Source: Lysinibacillus macroides
Lineage (GTDB): Bacteria > Bacillota > Bacilli > Bacillales_A > Planococcaceae
DNA length: 64,000 bases
Reading direction: 5' to 3'
Assembly (NCBI RefSeq): GCF_001281525.1
Contig: NZ_LGCI01000002.1
Span: forward strand, 248,001-312,000
The translations under genes and the position numbers were made by a program. Each line of letters opens with the position of its first letter. Within the stretch, counting starts at the first letter, position 1. This document shows positions 60,476-64,000 of the stretch, in pieces. The notes under the pieces were generated by a model. It was given only the letters and a program-made list of their open reading frames with translations. It had not been told where the DNA came from and ran no database searches.

Positions 60476-61090
60476 TTAGTCTATATTAGAATCTATTTCA
60501 GCTGTCCACGAACCACTAGTACTACTTGGTAATTTGCCATCAATATAAAGTGATGTCATTGTATAATATTCTGCTTTTGTAGCACTTTTTAATTTATAGT
60601 AAGTAGTACCTTTTATAACAACCTCTTTAGAAACAAGAGCTCCTACACCAGCCAATAATGCAGCTGTTATTTTTGTTGGAATTTTATATCTTTCCGCAAT
60701 CCAAGTACCAATATACGCTGCACCCGCAGCCAGTACCCATGTAGGAATTGTTTGGTTAATTGAGTAAAAACCATCCCAGTATGTAGTTCCGCCTCCTGGA
60801 TCAACTCCATATAGTATAACGCTTCCCAAATCGAAAGAAAATTCAGAGATAGGTGTAAAATCCTCTGGAACCTCTAAATTGATATTTTCTATTACAACAA
60901 CATCAGAAATCATTCCGTTTTCTAATATTTCTTTAGCTAATTCTTCGTTCGAATTTTCGGTTAATACGCTAGGTACTACTAATTCTGGCTCTGACTCTTT
61001 TGCACTTGCTAGATTTGTTGAAAATGAAGGAACTACTAAAGCTGATAAAACCTTCTTGGATACCTTAACAAAATCCTTTTTATTCTTAAT
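60476..61090 (-). CDS. Secreted protein with hydrophobic glycine-rich segments; start codon unclear
   Basis: The continuous frame reaches about 205 codons. Its N-terminal part (KNKKDFVKVSKKVLSALVVPSF, then NLASA) is a typical signal peptide, followed by a polar region and two hydrophobic segments (PTWVLAAGAAYIGTWIAE and ITAALLAGVGALVS). The first ATG, at 60913, is inside the mature region and would remove the signal, so it is not the natural start. In the expected position there is only ATT at 61090 without a good ribosome-binding site. The gene may be decaying. The hydrophobic helices resemble those of bacteriocin-like or immunity proteins, but no family is recognised. Confidence 0.5.
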   Translation of the reverse strand: MKNKKDFVKVSKKVLSALVVPSFSTNLASAKESEPELVVPSVLTENSNEELAKEILENGMISDVVVIENINLEVPEDFTPISEFSFDLGSVILYGVDPGGGTTYWDGFYSINQTIPTWVLAAGAAYIGTWIAERYKIPTKITAALLAGVGALVSKEVVIKGTTYYKLKSATKAEYYTMTSLYIDGKLPSSTSGSWTAEIDSNID

Positions 61091-61198
61091 ATTACAATTA
61101 ATTATATAACATTATTTAAAATATTAATATAAAAATTATATATTTTCAAGATAATATTGTAAAATTATTTCTAATATTAATAAAAGGTGGATTGATTA

Positions 61199-61371
61199 TG
61201 AATTCAATATATAAATCATTAATTTTAGCGGTGGTAGTAGGGTTATATGTATATAGTTAGTAAAAGTGAAAATAGTGTAATTCTAAATTTCGTCATACTT
61301 TATATTATAATTATAATAGTTTATTTATGATTTAGAAAAATTGAAAAGAAAAAAAGAGTAAGGAAAAGATA
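61199..61371 (+). pseudogene. Broken small membrane protein gene
   Basis: AAGGTGG precedes ATG, which opens a 20-codon hydrophobic peptide (MNSIYKSLILAVVVGLYVYS) that stops. In the next frame the sequence goes on with SKSENSVILNFVILYIIIIVYL, a second helix, then after one TGA with FRKIEKKKRVRKR and a stop. One frameshift and one nonsense change thus separate the parts of a likely two-helix protein of about 55 residues with a basic tail. Confidence 0.4.
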
Positions 61372-61480
61372 ACTTAATTAAAAATATGAGATTCGAAAGC
61401 TATAGTTACTCTGTGAAAAGATTCACTGTAAATTAGCCAACTATCTGAAAAAAAGCAGCTGATAGTAGCCAAAATAAAAA

Positions 61481-61516
61481 AATGCCCAGGCTCAAATTAA
61501 TGAGTACTTGGGCTTT
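61481..61516 (-). terminator. Terminator of the 61.5-kb secreted protein gene
   Basis: Arms GCCCAGG and CTTGGGC, followed on the minus strand by a run of seven T. Confidence 0.7.
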
Positions 61517-61540
61517 GAGTTTATGCAAATAATAATAATT

Positions 61541-62128
61541 TTACTTGTTTGTTTTTCCTGTCCAACCTTCTTCTTCATAGATACAACTTACTAAGATATG
61601 TCCTAGTGTACCAGCTATTACAAACACATTCCCTTTTATACCAAGTTTAATCAATTTTTTGGCTGCTTCAGTATAATCACCTTTATACATTAGCTGTAAT
61701 ACTGCAGTCCATGCTGCTGGCCCGAGAAATGAACCAAAATAATTTCCAATTTCTTTTTCAACGCATCTATCTACAGCTGCAGTGTAAGTTACAATTAAAC
61801 CGTCCTTGGAGTTATTAAAGTTTTCATTTGATGTCTTTTCATTCTCTAAATTAAAATTAACAATGGCTTCTAAAGCTTCTGGATCTTCACTTTGGCCATA
61901 TGTATTTTCCATTTTCTCAATATCAAAACCAATAATTTTTCCGCTTTCATCTTTAATAGATGCTTCTTCCCATACAAATTTTAATTGCTCTGCGAATTCT
62001 TGAATTTCTTGTTCTTCTTGCTCTTTAATAATTTCTTCTGCCTTAACAACTTGTGCTATTGGGCTCACTACCAACGTAAAAGTTAATACTGAAACAACAA
62101 TAGATGCTAAATACTTACTAAACTTCAT
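61541..62128 (-). CDS. Secreted hydrophobic protein of unknown function
   Basis: A 195-residue exported protein. A clear signal peptide (about 1-30, ending PIAQVVKA-EE) is followed by a long acidic propeptide-like region (about 31-110) and a hydrophobic, glycine-containing C-terminal part (SFLGPAAWTAVLQLMY, then KGNVFVIAGTLGHILVSC) with two Cys about 60 residues apart. I recognise no family. The leader-spacer-hydrophobic-core build is reminiscent of secreted toxin or bacteriocin precursors; no processing or export gene adjoins it. It has its own terminator and is about 450 bases from a second secreted protein gene on the same strand. Confidence 0.68.
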   Translation of the reverse strand: MKFSKYLASIVVSVLTFTLVVSPIAQVVKAEEIIKEQEEQEIQEFAEQLKFVWEEASIKDESGKIIGFDIEKMENTYGQSEDPEALEAIVNFNLENEKTSNENFNNSKDGLIVTYTAAVDRCVEKEIGNYFGSFLGPAAWTAVLQLMYKGDYTEAAKKLIKLGIKGNVFVIAGTLGHILVSCIYEEEGWTGKTNK

Positions 62129-62250
62129 TTCCTATTTCCCCCTTTTATGTATTTTTTCTTACATGTATAATATTACCGAAAATATAAAGTAAAGTAAACC
62201 CTTTTATGTAAATTTATTTCCTGTTATAATGTTTTTAATATAATTTTATT

Positions 62251-62452
62251 AAAGGATGCGATATATATTAGAAAATTTATCTTTGCTGTAGTTGGCTTCT
62301 TTGGTTTACTGTTAACTTTTGTTGCATATGATTATTTTAAGTTTGACAAAATAAATTTTGGAGCAAACATATCGAAAACCACATTAACTATTTTCTTTAT
62401 CTCTTTATATACATGGGCATCAAAAAATAATAAGCAAAAAAAACAAGAATGA
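62251..62452 (+). pseudogene. Two-helix small membrane protein frame without canonical start
   Basis: An open frame of about 61 codons from ATT at 62267 to TGA, preceded by AAAGGATG at a normal distance. It encodes two membrane helices (KFIFAVVGFFGLLLTFVAY and TTLTIFFISLYTW) and a Lys/Gln-rich tail. No ATG, GTG or TTG lies in frame at the start, so the initiation codon was probably mutated or is ATT. The frame ends just before the left end of an IS3-family element. Confidence 0.4.
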
Positions 62453-62531
62453 TATTATCCCCTTTAGGTAGACAATGTTAAAAAAACTACAGTACGCTGT
62501 AGATAACATTTTACTTTAAGGGGATTTTTCT

Positions 62532-62849
62532 ATGTCGAGAAAAAATAATACGTATTCAAATGAGTTGAAATTAGAAGTAGTACAGGCTTATTTGGCGGGA
62601 GAAGAAAGTATGCAAAAGATTGCGGAAAAATACGAGATTCGTCATGTTTCACAAGTAAAGGTATAGGTGAGAAAGTTTAAAGAAGTAGAATCGATTGAAG
62701 CGTTTAACCGTCTTCCATCTTCAGGGTCAGGGGCGAAAGGCGTAAAAATCCGTTAAAAAGGCAAACAGATTCACTTCAAGGATATAGAAGAAGAACGTGA
62801 CTACTACAAGGCGCAGGTAGACTTAAAAAAGCAGTATCCAAATCTGTAA
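62532..62849 (+). pseudogene. IS3-family transposase OrfA with two nonsense mutations
   Basis: ATG at 62532 follows AAGGGG. The frame encodes an HTH protein (AYLAGEESMQKIAEKYEIRHVSQ) and is interrupted by TAG at 62664 (where relatives have Trp in KVWVRKF) and by TAA at 62754 (probably CAA originally), before its natural stop at 62847. The frame is otherwise intact, which points to recent decay. Confidence 0.82.
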
Positions 62850-62857
62850 ATGGAGGA

Positions 62858-63720
62858 ATGCCCACTTATCCAGATCGTTATCAAATAATTGAAGAAATGA
62901 AGGACCGTTATCCGATTACATGGCTGGCTGAAATGGCGAAAATCCAACGTTCCGGCTATTATAAGTGGTTGAAAAATGGCAAGGTATCGTTGCGGAAACA
63001 GGATGATATCCTTTTAAAAAAACACATTTTAACGATTCATCAAACAAATAAAATGTATGGCTATCCACGCATAAAATCACTTTACGTGATAAAGGGTTTA
63101 AGGTGAATCACAAAAAAGTGTATCGATTAATGAGCGAATTAGGCATCCAATCCATCATCCGTAAGAAACGTCGCGTGTGGAAAAATCGAGTATCCCGTAC
63201 ATTTGACAATGTGTTAGAACGCCAATTTAAAGACCGTACAGAGAATGAAATATTCGTCACAGACATTACGTATTTACCGACAAAAACAGGCTTTCTCTAT
63301 CTGTCTGCCATTCAAGATTTAGACAACAACGAAATTGTGGCTTGGCAAGTAGGCAAACGGAATGATTTACAGCTGGTGATGGACACATTAAGCGAGTTAA
63401 CGACAAAAAGAAATGTGCATCGAAGCATCATCCACTCGGATCAAGGCTTTCAATACACATCCCTTAACTATCATCAAACAATTGAACACCTCGGTATGAT
63501 TGGCAGCCATTCCCGCAAAGGTAATTGCCACGATAATGCCTGCATTGAATCATTCTTCTCCCACTTTAAAAGCGAATGTTTGTCTCTTTTACAAGATCAT
63601 TCTGAAGAGGAAATGATCCGATCTGTTGAGCAGTATATCTACTTTTATAACTATAAACGCTTCCAAAAACGACTCAACCACCTGACACCGATAGAATATC
63701 GACGTCAGATGGCTGCTTAG
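62858..63720 (+). pseudogene. IS3-family transposase OrfB with a frameshift
   Basis: The catalytic subunit is split. The first part (62858-63106) carries the HTH_21 region up to KMYGYPRIK; the second (63103-63720) carries VTDITYLP, IHSDQGFQYTS and ESFFSHFKSE, the DDE residues. One A lost from a run at 63073-63076 shifts the frame; restoring it would give ITLRDKGFKVNHKK across the junction. GGAGG precedes the start. Confidence 0.85.
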
Positions 63721-63749
63721 TCTTTTTAAAACTGTCTACTTGACAGGGG

Positions 63750-63985
63750 TAAGTCCATCCTAAGCCTTGATATTTTTGGTGTAGTGCAAGTAAACTTAGC
63801 CAAGGCTTTTGATAGCGAGGACTTGACATGCCATAATCCAAAATGGCTATATAGTCTTCATCTTTTTTTACTAAGTATCGCTCAATGTGCCATTCATCTG
63901 CTTCTTTAAATGTTGCTAAAATGTCCTCCTTATCAAGAATCTGTTTATCATAGGCTATTGCATTATATTCCTTATTTGAATTCAT
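63750..63985 (-). pseudogene. GNAT acetyltransferase gene cut by the IS element
   Basis: The frame starts at ATG 63985 and encodes about 78 residues of a GNAT-like N-terminal domain, ending SLLALHQKYQGLGW, the start of the acetyl-CoA-binding motif A. It then runs into the IS right end. The remaining half is not found on the other side of the element (left of 62459), so the gene has lost its 3' half. The ribosome-binding site is weak. Confidence 0.65.
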
Positions 63986-64000
63986 AATTTCTTTTTCTAT

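Larger units (their letters stand above)
62459..63749 (+). mobile_element. Inactivated IS3-family insertion sequence
   Basis: About 1290 bases. The ends CCCC-TTTAGGTAGACA and TGTCTACTTGACA-GGGG form imperfect terminal repeats. The bases outside the ends (TAT on the left, TAA on the right) do not make a clean 3-base target duplication. orfA has two nonsense codons and orfB one frameshift, so the element cannot move on its own. It differs from the intact IS at 40.1-41.4 kb. Confidence 0.85.

Noticed and set aside
1-64000. CRISPR array, tRNA or rRNA genes
   Set aside because: No regularly spaced repeats, no cas-type proteins and no tRNA/rRNA signatures were seen on reading both strands.

Overview
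This AT-rich window reads as chromosome of a low-GC, Gram-positive, probably aerobic and motile Bacillaceae/Planococcaceae member. The gene set (HemAT oxygen sensor, 3D-domain cell-wall protein, YjfB-type motility peptide, TAXI-TRAP transporter, many amino-acid and acyl-CoA genes, no sugar-uptake system) fits Lysinibacillus best. That genus assignment is inferred from protein types, not from an rRNA gene; none is present. No tRNA genes, CRISPR array or complete prophage were found.

Layout. 0-9 kb: an ABC exporter fragment, an EamA transporter, a PAS-GGDEF-EAL c-di-GMP protein, a two-gene ThrE-type exporter, an anchored polysaccharide deacetylase and a secreted beta-propeller protein. 8.9-12.8 kb: a three-gene catabolic operon (aldehyde dehydrogenase, saccharopine-dehydrogenase-like enzyme, acyl-CoA dehydrogenase). 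13-16.5 kb: an AIM24 protein, a D-2-hydroxyacid dehydrogenase and hemAT. 16.9-18.4 kb: a small phage-type regulatory cassette in which a CI-like repressor faces a leftward cluster of four small genes. Matched TCG-N6-CGA operators lie between them. 18.8-25.7 kb: uppP, a membrane phosphoesterase, an acyl-CoA dehydrogenase, and a response-regulator/histidine-kinase pair with an overlooked 51-codon membrane-peptide gene between them. 25.8-30.3 kb: hom, a Panacea-like orphan gene, metY under a SAM-I riboswitch, and a plsY paralogue. 30.6-38.9 kb: a DASS transporter, a nitroreductase, two unknown proteins, a YhhN protein, pepT and a DMT-type transporter.

38.9-41.4 kb is the most interesting stretch. 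A Fur box separates fhuF from a leftward, non-coding, C-rich, terminator-ended transcription unit that looks like a Fur-controlled small RNA. An intact IS3-family element has inserted into the loop of the fhuF terminator. 41.4-47.4 kb: a peptide/amino-acid utilisation cluster (GNAT, enolase-superfamily epimerase, divergent regulator, NhaC-type antiporter, M20 amidohydrolase). 47.5-51.8 kb: a 47-codon acidic peptide gene and a TAXI-TRAP operon. 52-59.1 kb: sodC lipoprotein, LysM-3D protein, YjfB peptide, diguanylate cyclase, HD hydrolase, zinc-finger membrane protein, an ECF sigma/anti-sigma pair with a likely autoregulated promoter, and a PhnA zinc-ribbon protein.

59.1-64 kb is an accessory, decaying region. 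It holds a structured remnant that may be the 3' end of a TnpB element, a frameshifted HEPN-like gene, two secreted proteins with hydrophobic glycine-rich segments, broken small membrane-protein genes, and a dead IS3-family element whose right end cuts a GNAT gene. Several reading frames here, and one at 55.8 kb, have lost a canonical start codon.

Genes that work together: fhuF and the candidate sRNA in iron limitation; metY with its riboswitch and, in the same pathway, hom; the sensor pair with the 51-residue peptide; the ECF sigma factor with its overlapping anti-sigma gene; and the epimerase/GNAT operon with its divergent regulator.
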